Source: Saccharina japonica
Lineage: Eukaryota > Sar > Phaeophyceae > Laminariales > Laminariaceae
Direction: 5' to 3'
Assembly: GCA_008828725.1 (NCBI GenBank)
Contig: MEHQ01004074.1
Span: 178,032-242,031 of the forward strand
DNA length: 64,000 nt
A program made the translations under genes and the position numbers. Under the pieces are notes generated by a model. The model was not told where the DNA came from, did no database searches, and saw only the letters and a program-made list of their open reading frames with translations. Positions 1 through 11,410 of this stretch are shown here, piece after piece (within the stretch, counting starts at the first letter, position 1; the number at the start of each line of letters is the position of its first letter).

Positions 1-20
1 AACAACGGTTGTGACCAACA

Positions 21-347
21 CTTAAACCGGATGGTCTTGAATGGGTACACCATTGTATACATATACCAGGTAAATGTTTACTACAGTACGTAGGGGTTAG
101 CATGGGCCTCTCCGTCCCACTGACGGATCGGCCATAATTTTTATTATTACCCCTTTTAAGACCATCCGGTTTAAGGCCATAGTAGATAGGGTTTAAGGCC
201 ATAGTAGATAGAGATAAAGGGGTAATAATCAAAATTATGGCCGATCCGTCAGTGGGACGGAGAGGCCCATGCTAACCCCTACTGTAGTAAACATTTACCT
301 GGTATATGTATACAATGGTGTACCCATTCAAGACCATCCGGTTTAAG
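21..347. mobile_element. Foldback MITE (about 135-bp inverted arms)
   Basis: Arms 21-155 and 217-347 are near-perfect reverse complements around a 60-bp centre. Each arm runs from CTTAAACCGGATGGTCTTGA to the ATTATTACCCCTT end. The motif AAGACCATCCGGTTTAAGG followed by CCATAGTAGATAG occurs at 158 and again at 330, and part of it at 191, so the element is flanked and interrupted by short direct repeats. It has no coding capacity. The superfamily cannot be told from the ends. Confidence 0.75.
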
Positions 348-1130
348 GCCATAGTAGATAGAGGTAAGACCACGTAAATCGGCTTGTCACGAGAGAAAAA
401 AAAACATTTGGAATTAGAATGGTCAGTAGAAAAGGATAAGACCATAGTAGAGATAATAAGACCACGCTTTTGGGCTTGTCATTGTAGCAGTTCGTCCGAC
501 GAATTACGAAACGCATGAGGTGCAGGTACAAGACACCTACACGAACCGTCAGGACTATGCTCATGTAGGTAAAAACCTTTAAATAATCGGTCGACATCCT
601 AGCTATGGCATATTACTATATATTATGTGGAACGGCCAGAAAAATTAGAAGCGCTGCGTGTTGACTGGCTCTCCATCGCCAACTAATAGTTACTAGTTGG
701 CTAGGCAATGCGTATTTCAGGTATACATATGATAGGTACCGTTATTATTAATAGTTAGTTAGGTATTTCAGATAGTGGATGCGTGCTAAAAACAAACGCG
801 AGAGTTCTGTGCCTTTTTGTCAGTGTATCACATGGAATTGCGTTGCGCACCCCGTAGCAACTGTGCTTCCATAAACAAGGAAACTTAACTGGTCGGATAG
901 TTGGCACCGCTGCAACTAACTATAATACCTAGCCAACTAATATCTAGCTGGCGACTTATTTAGCCAACTCATATCTAGCTGGCGACTTTTAGGCATCCAA
1001 TTCATAACTGTAGACGTAACACTTTTGACTTGATTGTAGTATAGCGACCTAAAAAGCGGAGATTGCGGTCGTCCATATCAAGCTTCCGGGAACTGCGTGG
1101 GACAGCAGCAGCAGCAGTAGCAGCAGGACA
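348..1130. other. Intergenic, old repeat debris
   Basis: No gene is supported. GACCATAGTAGAG at about 437 is a remnant of the CCATAGTAGA repeats. The stretch 830-1000 (CCCCGTAGCAACTGTGC through CTAGCTGGCGACTT) is a diverged copy of 1955-2385, so the two descend from one repeat. Short TAGCTGGCGACTT units occur at about 940 and 975. Confidence 0.5.
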
Positions 1131-1134
1131 AGTG

Positions 1135-1610
1135 GAAGGCATACACACCTCAGACAGATCATACAGATCATACAAATCACACAGATCATACAGATCATTC
1201 CCACTCGATGATCTAGATTATTCAGGGCAGATGGATTCCTGATCTGTTTGATCTGTAGCTCATGTTGTCGAGCGGTAGCTGTATAGCCTGCATGGTCTAG
1301 AACATGTTTCCTGGGTTGGATCTCTGTACCGCACAGATCCTGCACGGCCTCTCATAACGGCAGGCTTAGATCTAGATGATCTATCTGTAGATAATCTATC
1401 TGTAGATGGTCTCTCTGTAGATAATATATCTGTAAATAATATATCTGTAGATGATATATCTGTAGATGATATATCTGTAGATGATATATCTGTAGATGAT
1501 ATATCTGTAGATGATCTATCTGCAGATCTATCTAGATACATACGTAGATGATCTATCTGTAGATGATCTATAAGTAGGTGATCTATCTGTAGATGATATG
1601 GCCGACGTAT
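1135..1610. repeat. GATC-rich dispersed repeat with 15-bp array, copy 1
   Basis: It begins with CAGATCATACAGATCATAC units, includes CCTGGGTTGGATC near 1310, and ends in a tandem array (about 1380-1600) of the 15-bp unit GATATATCTGTAGAT and variants. The same order (CAGATCATAC, CCTGGGTTGGATCCTCT, ACGGCAGG, GATGATCTA) recurs at 35290-35930, so this is a dispersed family. Reading frames here are repeat artefacts. Confidence 0.75.
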
Positions 1611-1954
1611 GCAACGAAGTATGTATCATACTGTATGATCATGCTGGGCGCTTCGTGCGGCCAGCGCTGCATTCGCTCTATATAGGGCTCGCATGGGTTG
1701 GCAGGACTTGCCGACTACTTGTTAGTTGGCGGTCTAACTAACTGGCATTAGTTGGCTAGTCGGCTGGCGTTAGTTGGCTTCATTTTACATGCAAAAACAT
1801 ATTATATTCGTAAGATAAACGCCGACAGCTTTCGGGGCTGCCATCGCCGCCGGCACCGTCGATGGCGATTGGACTTTGTTTGATGCGACATGGCTTGTTT
1901 TGCAGTTGACCTCCCGGCTATCTCCCTCTCTGGGCGAGTGGTCTCATGGGGAAA

Positions 1955-2400
1955 TGCGCGCCCCGCAGCAAAGAAGCCTGCTGTAAACAAGGAAACCCAA
2001 ATAGTCGGATAGTTGGAATCGCTCAGTACTGGACGAAGCATAATAGTAGATCTTCCTAAGGTAGCTATTTAGGCACTCTGGTTGGCTAAGGGTGTGTTTT
2101 ACGCGGCTCAATCAACTTCGAAGAGTCTTTCCCAGCCACAGCATCATCCCGAGTCAACCTAGAGTCTTTCTGAGCTCAGCATCCACGCTGGCCGAGTCAA
2201 CCTAGGGTCTTTCCAAGCACAGCATCCCAGCACTGACCACTGCCATAGGGTTTGGGTTAGGGCTCGGGTCGGAGGGTCGGCTTCAGGCGCCAAGCACAAA
2301 ACCCCGGTAAATATCTACTGCAACTATAATAGCAAACTATTAATGACAACATAGCTGGCGACTTTTAGTCATCCAACTCGCAGCTCTACGTAGTAATTGT
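1955..2400. repeat. Dispersed repeat, second copy of 830-1000, with short tandem block
   Basis: CGCGCCCCGCAGCAAAGAAG through AAACAAGGAAACCCAAATAG matches 845-895 with mismatches. AGCTGGCGACTTTTAGTCAT near 2353 matches 977-995. Inside lies a block (2098-2235) of three units of roughly 50 bp around GAGTCAACCTAGAGTCTTTC. TTAGTTGGC words are also dense at 1706-1785. No coding signal. Confidence 0.5.
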
Positions 2401-2635
2401 CATTTGGTTTTCGACACTTACGATAGCCCTCTGAAGTCCTCCCGGACAATATGAACATATTTCGGCAATAATACTAGTGTTTCAGTGGGTGCCCCGGCTC
2501 AAGAGGGTTTGTGGTAGGCCTTTCTTAACCATGAATGGTAGCGTTCTCTCTTATGTACACTGGGAAGTACTAGCTTTAGTGTAGTAGGTGGGTCCAGCCG
2601 ATTTGGCCTCTCTCAGCTGTACTGCGAGTATTACG

Positions 2636-2853
2636 GAGGACCATAGTAGATAGGACCAAATATTGTTATGAATGGTAAAAATAGGAATACTTCAAATTCA
2701 AAGTATACCAGGTATATATTGGAAAAAAAAAAAAAAAAAACAGCTGTGAGATCGAGGATTTCGTCGAAACTCCTATTTGCTAGCTGAGTATGATACTTCG
2801 ATTTTTATGCAGGTTTGTGTGTGTACCATAGGCCCTCTTGACTATGGTCCCCC
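2636..2853. mobile_element. GGACCATAGT-type MITE, copy 1
   Basis: The left end GGACCATAGTAGATAGGACC and the right end GACTATGGTCCCCC are inverted versions of each other. The interior AGGACCAAATATTGTTA and the right part (GTGTACCATAGGCCC) match the element at 37928-38119, so the two form one family. A poly-A run (about 2724-2740) lies inside. No coding capacity. Confidence 0.6.
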
Positions 2854-3140
2854 GTATTTGTTGTTTGTCTTGAAAGCATGCCCTCTCTTAAATTCGGGGT
2901 ACTTACAGGACGTTGGCGGCTGACTCTTTTTTTGCCTCTTTAGTTAAACGGTCTTCATATGCACCGGTAGTGCATGAACGGTCTTCATATCATATGTCCA
3001 TCCGGAGCGCTACAAAATCACTCCGCATACTCCGCATTCATACGTACCGAAATCCAGTTACGGCGGGCTAAATATATCATGGCACTTCAACGAACATTGA
3101 AAAACAAAATCGATGCAAGTCGACGAGCAGTGGGAATGTT

Positions 3141-3420
3141 ATGCTGAACTTTTTCTTTTTTTTTGCTTCGCCCTTCTCTTCTCTTTTCTCTCCTATGGAA
3201 ATCGTAACTCAGACCCGGGGTCACATATATAACAGGCTCTTTGGTTCCCCCCTCTGCCCACTACGTACGGTTCGTACGTACCTTGACTTTTTATCGCGAG
3301 AAGACTTCAGCCGTTTCTTCCCTCGTTGGCTCGCGTCTAATTGCGGCTATGCGCGATACAAATGGAGCACGTACCGGGGGTTAGAAGGGACGACACTTGT
3401 GACCGTGGCTTGTCCAGAGG
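3141..3420 (+). repeat. Dispersed repeat R3, copy 1
   Basis: A T/C-rich run is followed by CGTAACTCAGACCCGGGGTC, then by TTTTTATCGCGAGAAGACTT, then by TTTCTTCCCTCGT. The same blocks in the same order occur at 33745-33955 (+) and, reversed, at 63780-63935. It is a moderately old dispersed element, not a gene. Confidence 0.65.
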
Positions 3421-3435
3421 GCCGCCGAGGGTAAA

Positions 3436-3790
3436 AGCTAGTGTTGGATATCGTATCGAAAGTTTGGATATATCGAAGTATCGAAAGCTTCGATATATCG
3501 AATTATCGAAAATTCCAATATGTCGATTTATCGTATCGAAAGTTTCGACATATCGAAGTATCGAAAGCTTCGATATATCGAAGTATCGAAAGCTTCGATA
3601 TATCGAATTATCGAAAGTTTCGACATATGGAAGTATCATATCGAATTTTTCGATACATCGAAGTATCGTAACTTTCGATATATCGAATTATCGAAAGTTT
3701 CGATATATCGAAGTATCGAACTTTCGATATATCGAAGTATCGAAAGTTTCGATAAATTGAAGTATCGAACTTTCGATATATCGTAACATG
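3436..3790. repeat. Self-complementary TCGAAAG / ATATCGAA satellite
   Basis: About 350 bp made of alternating TATCGAAAGTTTCGATATAT and TCGAAGTATCGAAAGCTTCG units. Because the unit is its own reverse complement, both strands and several frames give near-identical Y/R/S/F/D/I-rich translations. Similar, more decayed stretches lie at 3850-3950, 34300-34620 and 39025-39260. It could form hairpins or cruciforms. Confidence 0.85.
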
Positions 3791-4307
3791 TGTTTTTTGC
3801 CCTCCATCCTCTGGCATCCCCGTGTTTTTTATGCAAAGATCTGAACAAAAGCTTCGATGTATACGTATATACCAAATATCGATATCGTATGTATCGATTC
3901 TTTTTTTTTAGTGTACCGGTATCGTATCGAAACCGATTATCGTTCGATGCCCATCACTAGTAAAACACGTCGTTCCTACGAGTCGAGCCGGAAAGTAATT
4001 AATGATGACAAAAAAAAGAACAAAAACGAACATTTTTAGTCAGGCGGCGGCCGATTGTAACATTACTTCGGCAGTTCAACGAACAGTTTTGTCAGCCACC
4101 TCCTGACCACTACTACTGATGTTGCCTTTTTTTTTGCGGTAGAATTATGTCTTCACGCCCCTCATATTTTGTGGATAGTACCAATAGCCCGAGATTGTAA
4201 CAGTCCTAATGACCATATGCTACCTATGAGATCATCGTAGATTCCCCGACATCGGAATATGGTACATACAGACGCCAGAGTGTTGTGTATTTCAACCCCC
4301 CCTCGCT

Positions 4308-4668
4308 CGCAATAGAGGGTAGAATTCACATATTAAATAGTGGGAGAATGTGAAATGCACAAAGAGGAACGGGATGTGTTTAAGAGGAGATGAGGAAAAT
4401 TGATTGATGTGACGTAGAGAAGTCTGGTACACTAGATAGTAGCGAGAAAACGATCGCTATCTTAGGAGATACCTGGTAGATGGTGGTCACAGGCGGCGGA
4501 ACAGGACGGTGGATAAAACGTATCGATGTATCATATGGAAACACCATGTTGACCGCCCCAACTGTTGGAGGTGCCTCTATCAGGAGTAGGAACGGTGCTC
4601 CGTCTCGAAAGGGATGTGTGGTCAATGGTCAAATGGCTACGTAAGGCAAACAACAAATGAGTACACCC
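4308..4668 (+). pseudogene. LINE 3'-end fragment (tail A)
   Basis: The stretch from AGAATTCACATATTAAATAG through AACAAATGAGTACACCCCC matches the last part of the LINE at 7825-8160, with frame-breaking indels. It covers the zinc-knuckle region and the 3' untranslated tail of a second, strongly 5'-truncated copy. It ends in a C-run, like the other tails in this window. Confidence 0.75.
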
Positions 4669-4676
4669 CCACAACC

Positions 4677-4761
4677 CGGCGTGCTCCGTCCTGGCATTGT
4701 AGGGATGCGAGGGTCTATGGTCATACGACTACGGCCATGCATGAATATCGAGTACACCCCC

Positions 4762-4801
<40 letters not shown>
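4677..4801 (+). mobile_element. Tail-B repeat with long poly-C
   Basis: GTGCTCCGTCCTGGCATTGT, then GGGTCTATGGTCATACGACT, then CGGCCATGCATGAATATCGA, then GAGTACACCC followed by a C-run of about 45 bases. It is one of about ten copies of this module (see 33545, 40574, 48967, 53402, 57568 and 61755). The C-run is probably the 3' end of a reverse-transcribed element. Confidence 0.65.
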
Positions 4802-5613
4802 AGGATGGGAGGAGTATGGTATTGCTAGAAATAAAGTAAAAAAGGTGGTTGAGAAGAAGAAGAAAGGGGTATGGAAAGACGTAGTTACTAAAACGAATGA
4901 AGACTTTGATGGCGGGATGAAGCAGATGTGGGTAGGGATAAAAGGGATACTAGGCAAACAAGCAGGAGAGGCAGATACGGGGATAGCTACATTAAGAGCA
5001 CAGAACGGTAAAATGGTTAGTAGTTCGAAGGGGAAAAGGGAAGTACTTGTAGAGCATTACCGCAAGCTAGGGACGCCCACAACCAACGAAACGTTCGACA
5101 AAGAATTTGAGAAAGATATCAACGCGTGGGCGGAGGCGAACGTAGATGCATCAGAAAGGGAAGACAGTGGTTCAGAAGGGTTACAGGGAGAGTTCACAAG
5201 AGAAGAAGTTAAGAAGTGTGTAGCTAAACTTAAGAATAGAAAGGCAGCAGGGGCAGACCAAATAGTTAATGAATTTATGAAGTACGGGGGAGAAGGAATG
5301 CTTACCATGATGGTTAAGTTGTATAACTGGATATGGAAAAACGAGTACGCACCTAAGAGATGGAGAGAAGGAGTAGCAGTAAACTTGTTTAAGAAAGGAG
5401 ACAAGGCTGACCCGGGTAACTACAGGGGGATAACGATACTATGCACTGTAGGTAAAACGTTCTGTAAGATTTTGAACGATAGAATGGGAACAATGATGGA
5501 GAAGGAAGAACAAAATAGCGAAGGGCAAGCAGGATTTAGGCCAAACCGAAGCTGCGTCGACCATGTGTACACATTAGGTAAGATAATCGAAGGCAGGAAA
5601 GACGCGGGGCTAA
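4801..5613 (+). pseudogene. LINE reverse transcriptase, N-terminal part
   Basis: Non-LTR retrotransposon polyprotein, 5'-truncated: no apurinic endonuclease domain is visible. It opens with the linker that usually follows that domain (a lysine-rich stretch, then MWVGIKGILG), then the start of the reverse transcriptase: FTREEVKKCVAKLKNRKAAG, GNYRGITILCTVGKTFCKIL and GQAGFRPNRSCVDHVYTLGK. These are the fingers motifs of Jockey/I-type LINEs. The frame continues into the inserted element at 5614 and meets a stop at 5811. With that insertion removed, the frame would run directly into the palm domain at 6448, so this is one gene split by a later insertion. Confidence 0.85.
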
Positions 5614-6444
5614 GACCTATGCCAATGGGAAAGCAAAGTTACCCTAAAAAGTTTGAATTCCTAAGATCGCCGCCAGATTTTTCTAGAACAAGCTTGCTAT
5701 GGGACCGATTCTTAAAACGGAATATTCCCAACTTTTGGAAAAGCCCGAAAAAGGCAATTATCAGGCCGATCTTGGGACAAGATCGGCTTGAGAAAAACTC
5801 AGGCGAATGTTAGTTGCGAAGCGGCGAGATTTCGAGTCCTCGACAGACATGGATCGACGAAACCAACGACTGCGTCATGAATTCTGAACGTGGTGCGCTC
5901 GTTACGGGCTCCGACCCATCCTAGGGTCACCGTGTTCACACGATGGCCGGTGATATGTGGCGGGCGCTGGCCAGGCGTCTGAAAAAAAACAAAATGGCTG
6001 CTGGTGTGCATAAAACAGATGACAAAAATTATTGATCCGTCTCAAATGGCAAAAAATAGGGGTTTTTTGGGGTTTGGGAGAAGAGCGTAGGATGCCGCCG
6101 GCAATCTCTCGCCTCCTAGACCATGGATCCACCTTATACCTTCGAGGCCGTCATCTACACTCGTTGGCCTTGCCCGACCCGAAGCGGGTTGGCCGTGGAC
6201 TCAGTCTATGTCGAGATCGAAGGTCTATCGTCGCACGATCTGATTTTTATCAGGGTGTTGACGATTTGCAACGAGATAAAGCAAATTGCGCCGCCTGCAG
6301 CCGTTTGAAAAAAAATAAGAAAAAAATCAAACATTTTTTCCCTTTTTCCCCACAGCGGCGGTACGAGCGGATCTTCAGCCTGAAAATTCCAGGCAAATAT
6401 TTCAAAGATCGATTTCCAACTTTGCTTTCCCATTGGCATAGGTC
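5614..6444. mobile_element. 831-bp DNA transposon inserted in the LINE (TAA duplication)
   Basis: Terminal inverted repeats of at least 27 bp: GACCTATGCCAATGGGAAAG at 5614 and its complement ending at 6444. They are flanked by TAA at 5611-5613 and 6445-6447. The three-base TWA-type duplication suggests PIF/Harbinger, which is inference. No transposase is visible, so it is non-autonomous. It carries a second short inverted pair near 5772-5786 (GATCTTGGGACAAGATC). It interrupts the LINE exactly between the fingers and palm motifs. Confidence 0.85.
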
Positions 6445-6447
6445 TAA

Positions 6448-8209
6448 CAACGTGCTGTTTCTTTCTAGACGTACAGAAGGCCTACGATACAGTACGTATG
6501 GAGAAATGGGCTGTGGAAAAAGTTGTGGGAAATACGGTAGGGATGAGAGGAAAGATGTGGAGAATGATGAAGATGACGGAATGTGCGAGAAGTGCTGTGA
6601 TGTTGGACGGGGAAATATCGAAGTACGTTGATATCCTACAAGGAGTTGCACAGGGATGTACGCTATCACCTAACCTATTCAAGGTATATATTAATGACAT
6701 GATAGTAGCAGTAGAAGCAGCATCGCAGGGAAGAGGAAGGGCATACAGGCAGGGAGGTCAGGATGGGGGAAAGAATAAAGAGTGTAAAGGGATATTGGAT
6801 GTTGTCGGAATTGATTTTCGTGTGCATATCAGAATACGGCGAAGGAGCTGCAGAAATCAAAATGAAGGAAGGCACTAGAGTACAGCCAGGAAGGTTGGAG
6901 AGTAACGGCGAACGTAGAAAGTGGCGGCAGTAGTTGTATGTAACGAAGATAAGGAGAGTCCGGTAACTTGTAAGTGGAAGTGGGGAGAAGATGAATTACC
7001 GATCGTAGACCAGTATACGTACCTTGGCGTAGAAATCTCAAAAGATTGCTCTTGGGATGCACACATAAATAAAGTAATAGGCAAGGGTAAGGCACACGTA
7101 GGCAAGATGGAAGCAGTCCTAACAGACTCGCACCTTGACACTAGAAATAAGAGATGTAAACTGATGATTGTGATTGTACCAAAGCTATAATATGCAGGAG
7201 AAGTATGGGAAGGGAATGCGAAGCTCGTAAAACAGCTGGAAACAGTACAGATGACAGCAGCTAAAAAAGTACTAGGATGCTCAAGTACGACGAGGATTAC
7301 ACTATTGAGAGCAGAACTGGGATTGTACCCACTTAAGACAAATAGAGACGTGCGTAAGTTGAAATGGCAACATAAAGTAAAGAACATGCCAAATAAGAGG
7401 TTGCCAGCCATAGCTGATAAAGCTGTATGGGAGAAAGTAACCAAAGGGCGAGCTGGAATAAGGTGGGATAGCGTAGTCGAGAAAGTATGGAAGGATAGGA
7501 TATAGGAAACCAAAAAGAGATGCTGGCCGTAGAGAAATTTAGCGGATACAAGACAGATGTAAAATATAGGATAGAAAGAAGGGAAAGGCTAGCGCTAAGA
7601 AAGAAGGTGGAAGGGGAAGAACACTTAGAGATATACGGGGGGTTGAGAGAAGGAATAGGAATGAAAAGGTATCTGCACGGCCCAATGGACTTCGCGAAAA
7701 AGCTGAAACTGCGATTTGGTGTAGGGGACCTGGACCTGCCGCAAAGAAGAAGGAGGTATACCAGTAGCCGGGAGGAGGAGGAAGTAGATGCACAGATGTG
7801 CCCATGTAGCAAGGCCATAGAGAGTAGAATTCACATAGTGGGAGAATGTGAAAGGTACAAGGAGGAAAGGGATGTGTTAGAGGAGATGATAAAAATAGAT
7901 GAGTGTGACATGGAGCAGTTTGGTACACTAAATAGTAGCGAGAAAACGATCGCTATCTTAGGAGATAGATGGTGGCCACAGGCGGCGAAACAGGAAGGGG
8001 ATAAGATTAGCAAAAAGTTTCTTTGTAATATATGGAAACAACGTAATGAGCGCCCAAGTGTTGGAGGTGTCTCTATTAGGAGTAGGAACGGTGCTCCGTC
8101 TCGAAAGGGATGCGTGGTCAATGGTCAAATGACTAAGGCAAGCAACAAACGCGTACGTCCCCCACCCACCCCAAACCACTTCCCGACGTGCTCCATCCAG
8201 GCATTGTAA
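6448..8209 (+). pseudogene. LINE reverse transcriptase palm and C-terminus (dead)
   Basis: FLDVQKAYDTV at about 6463-6495 carries the first catalytic aspartate, and LQGVAQGCTLSPNLFKVYIN at about 6634-6693 is the next motif. The F/YxDD box is gone: near 6790-6812 the frame reads GILDVVGI, then shifts. YTYLGVEISKDCSWDAHINK (from about 7016), a stop near 7188, and the thumb region (7190-7505) follow. A last frame (7520-8209) has a C-terminal cysteine/histidine knuckle of the form CPC, H, C (about 7799-7851). The frameshifts, stop and lost active site make it non-functional. Confidence 0.85.
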
Positions 8210-8245
8210 GGATGCGAAGGTCTATGGTCATACGACTACGACCTT
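8077..8245 (+). mobile_element. LINE 3' tail (modules A and B)
   Basis: GGTGCTCCGTCTCGAAAGGG, then TGCGTGGTCAATGGTCAAAT, then a C-rich spacer, then GGCATTGTAAGGATGCGAAG and GGTCTATGGTCATACGACTA. This is the 3' region found as truncated pieces across the window. Here it is attached to reverse-transcriptase coding sequence, which shows that tail A belongs to this LINE family. Confidence 0.7.
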
Positions 8246-9535
8246 GTTGTTTTCACGTTATCGCATCGCCACAATAGTCCTTTTGTCACAGGACAGGCTC
8301 CAATAACTTTGGAATGGAATAATGTACCAGGTACACCTCAGGAGGAGGAAAAACAAATAACAACGGGGGGAAATAGTACACATGCTGCAATAACTGCAAC
8401 AAATCGTATACCTCAGACAACAATAAAAAAGCCGTACATGGCAATGAGTACCCCCCTCCCGCTCCAACCCCCCACCCCAACCATTCCCCCCTTCCCCCTC
8501 CCCCCGTATTCTGCTTGTACCCTGAAGGAATATCGTTGTGCGCAAGACGAGCAACGACGATGTAGCGGTGGTTGTGGTACCAAAAAACAACCAAAATGAA
8601 GATGAAGACGAAGAGCACGAGGACGACGAACGAAGATAAAAAAAAACGGGTACATTTCTCAGAACTTTCCGAGGCAAGGGGAGAGAGGGGGGGGGGGTGG
8701 AGAGGGTGCGTGTGGGCGTTGATTTGTGGGCAGGATGTTTTTTCCTCCCTTTTCTTGTTTTGTGGGCGTGGTGCTGGTTTGAGGGGAGTAACTTTGTGCG
8801 GTCCGTGCCTCGCCGTTACACAGAAGGTGGTGAAATGATAAAGGAGATGCGATTAGCGGGGGGGCTGGTGAGGGAGGGGGGGAGGGGGCGGGGGGGTAGG
8901 GTTCCGCAGAGTCACTTTCATGCCAACGAAAGCCAGGCTGTAGAGGAGACGACAAAGCCAAAGGGTATATATGATAAGAAAGAAAGCGAAAAAAAAGGGT
9001 ATGATTCGATTCTTTTTTTTTCTCTCTATTTTTTTCTTGGTTTTTGTTTTATACTACTCTTTTTTTTTCGTTTCTCTTGTTTTCGTTTTGTTTTTTTTTT
9101 GCTTTGTTTCGTTTTCGTTTCGTTTTGTTTCGTTTTGTTTTGCTTCGTATTTGTTTTTTTTAATGTTCCCATCATGCTTTGGTTTTTGGTTTTTGAGATC
9201 GTCTTTTTTTGTTTTCGTTTTTTTAATGTGTTTTGCTCTCTCCCTCCCTCTCTCTCTACTCGGTCGGTTGATGTTTTCGACCGTTGAGCGTGTGCACGGA
9301 GGGAGGGAGAAGAGAAGAAATGAAGTATTGTGGCCTTTGTCGGGCCGCGCTTTTTCTTCTTCTTCCCACGACGATGGTCCATGTCGAATTCGATGTCGAT
9401 TTCGGTGTTGGTGTTGGTGTCGGTGTTGGTGTTTTAGTGTCGATGTCGTCTTGGTGTTGCCGGTGTTAGTGGTGACACCTGAAGCGATGTCGTGTGAATG
9501 CTTGGAGGTTTTTGTTCGATCGCCCCCCCCCCCCC
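8246..9535. other. Low-complexity intergenic region
   Basis: No gene supported. It contains a C-rich stretch (8445-8510), G-runs (8685-8700 and 8855-8900), a T-rich stretch of about 230 bp (9010-9240), a GTTGGT/GTCGGT microsatellite (9385-9470) and a C-run at 9522-9535 where the large duplication begins. Confidence 0.6.
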
Positions 9536-9540
9536 TCCCC

Positions 9541-9722
9541 ACACATTTCTCCGTCTCCTCCTTCACCTCCTCTTCTTCTTCTTCCTCCTCCTTCTCCTCC
9601 TCTTCCTCTTCCTCCTCCTTCTCCTTTTCCCCCTCCTCATCATTGTTTCCCTCCTTCTTCTTCTTCTCCTCATCCTCCTCACCCTCCTCCTCTTCCTCTT
9701 CCTCCTCCTCCATCCCCCTCAA
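9541..9722. repeat. Polypyrimidine (TCC/TTC) tract
   Basis: About 180 bp of almost pure C/T on the plus strand, mostly CCT and CTT triplets. It could adopt triplex-type structures. The serine/leucine-rich and glutamate-rich translations on the two strands are artefacts. Repeated at 17874-18055. Confidence 0.85.
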
Positions 9723-9899
9723 AGTCTGCCCGGGTTGGACGATGGTGGTAAAAAGTGCTGTCATAGAGCTACTACTCGCATTGCTGCTGTTCTGGCGGTG
9801 GCTTGTTCCTCACGGAGCGAACACTGCTGTAGTGCATTTGTCGCACTGCTGTGGCTTTACGGGGCTGCCGTATGTGCTGGCTTGCTGCTGCTGCTGCTG

Positions 9900-10420
9900 C
9901 TTGCTGTAGTGTTTTCTGCCGGTACTGCTGCCGTAGTTTAGTTTGGGGTAGGAAGAAAAAAAGGCCAATGAAAATGGGGGTGCGCAAATGCTCTCCCTAT
10001 TTTTGAACCTTTGCAGCGTGTACTCGCAACAGCGTGAGGATAGTACTAGCTGCTGCTGTAGTGCACTGCTGCTGCTGCTGCTGCAGTGTACTACCGGTAC
10101 CGCTGTAGTGTATTTGACTATAGACTGGGGCAGGAAACAAAAAAGGGGCAATACTTGGGGGGGGGGGGGTGCGTAAATGCTCTCCGTCTTTTGGACCTCG
10201 AAAGGGTGTACTTTGCTCGTAGCGGCATGGGGGTAGTTGTTGCTGCTGCATTGTACTACCGTACTGCTGCTGTAGTGTACTACCGGTACCGCTGTAGTAG
10301 TGTATTGGCAGTAGTTCAGGGCAGGCAAAACAAAACAAAAAACAGACAAAAAAAAAATGGGTGGTGCGTAAATAAATGCTCTCCATTTTTTTGTTCTCGG
10401 CAGTGTCTACTTCGTAGTTT
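9900..10420. repeat. Three tandem units of about 190 bp with CTG/TAG runs
   Basis: Each unit has GTACTGCTGC-type runs and TACTACCGGTACCGCTGTAG, then a purine-rich stretch near GGCAGG and AAACAAAA, then TGCGTAAATGCTCTCC and a TTTTT run. Starts of the AAATGCTCTCC block are at about 9986, 10176 and 10375. The same units recur in the second copy (18320-18755). Not coding. Confidence 0.7.
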
Positions 10421-10804
10421 TCCCCGAGAGCTACAATTCCAGGATGTCCCCCGCGGGAAATTAGCTATTACTACCCTGTACCCCCCCCCTCCCCCTCTTT
10501 TCCTTCCTTTCCCCTTTCCCCTTTTCCTTTTCGCTTTTTTTCTGTGGAGAACTTGTGTACCAGCCCTTTTTGGAGGCATATATGATATATGTGGTGGTGT
10601 GGTGGGGATTGCAGTCAGTCGGCATACGTACGTACGTACGTACGTAAGTATCAGTCTGGTCGTAAATGTAAGGTGCAGTTCGACCTTTTTGTGGCCATAT
10701 AAGTGTCCCCTCGTGTATGTTTTACGATCAGACTACGTAGTAGGTACTTGTTTGTTTGTTGTTGCTGTGACTCTTTTTGTACAGCCCCCCCCCCCCCTCC
10801 TGAA

Positions 10805-10872
10805 GGAGCTGGCTCGCTGCTAGCTGCTGTTGCCGCTGCTGCTGTTGCCGCTGCTGCTGTTGATGTTGCCGC

Positions 10873-10912
<40 letters not shown>

Positions 10913-10915
10913 TAA
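10805..10915. repeat. CTG / TTGCCG triplet repeat
   Basis: CTGCTGTTGCCG units followed by (CTG)n up to 10911. Present identically at 19139-19247. Leucine-rich, alanine-rich and glutamine-rich frames here are repeat artefacts. Confidence 0.9.
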
Positions 10916-11089
10916 TGTATTTGAAGATGGTGCCTTTTTTGCATGCATGCATGGCATGCATGCAGCGCTTTATGCCGGTGAGCCGGATGACCAAGCTGAG
11001 CTCAGGACCAGCATCGCCGAAACTCCTGAGTGAGGTTATCACCCTATGGGAAACCCGGGGATGTACCCCGAATGTCCCCTGACTCGTAC

Positions 11090-11410
11090 CGCAGTTTGTT
11101 TATTTACGGGGGGGGTTGGGGGAGCAGGAGGGAGGAAGGGGCGGGAGGGAGGGAGTTGATACGCCTCCTAACCACTGCAAAACTGATCCAACTCTAATTC
11201 CAAGTATTTTTCCCCCCTAAACGTGGGTAGTGGAGTTGTAGGGGGGCGTTAAGGGTGGAGGGCCGAGGGGGGGGGAGGGTTGTTTTTCCCCCCTCTTTTT
11301 TTGCCTGGTCGGTGATCGGCTTTTTATCGAGATCCCATCCGTAATATGCACGCGCACCCCAGGAGGAGAGAGAGAAAGGGAGAGAGAGAGAGAGAGAGAG
11401 AGAGCTTTGA
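11090..11410. repeat. G-rich block and GA microsatellite
   Basis: Several runs of seven to nine G (11107-11114, 11262-11275) with GGGAGG words, then (AG)n at about 11377-11404. The G-runs could form quadruplexes. No gene from 11410 to 12310 beyond short artefact frames; that stretch holds TACCTGGTTACCAGGTA near 11415 and (CGAG)n near 11697. Confidence 0.6.

Noticed and set aside
3341..3817. Overlapping frames on both strands with YRSFRYFDIS-like repeats
   Set aside because: The satellite is self-complementary, so the same peptide appears on both strands.
9054..9764. 236-codon glutamate/lysine-rich minus-strand frame
   Set aside because: It reads the polypyrimidine tract and the T-rich stretch; no conserved segment.
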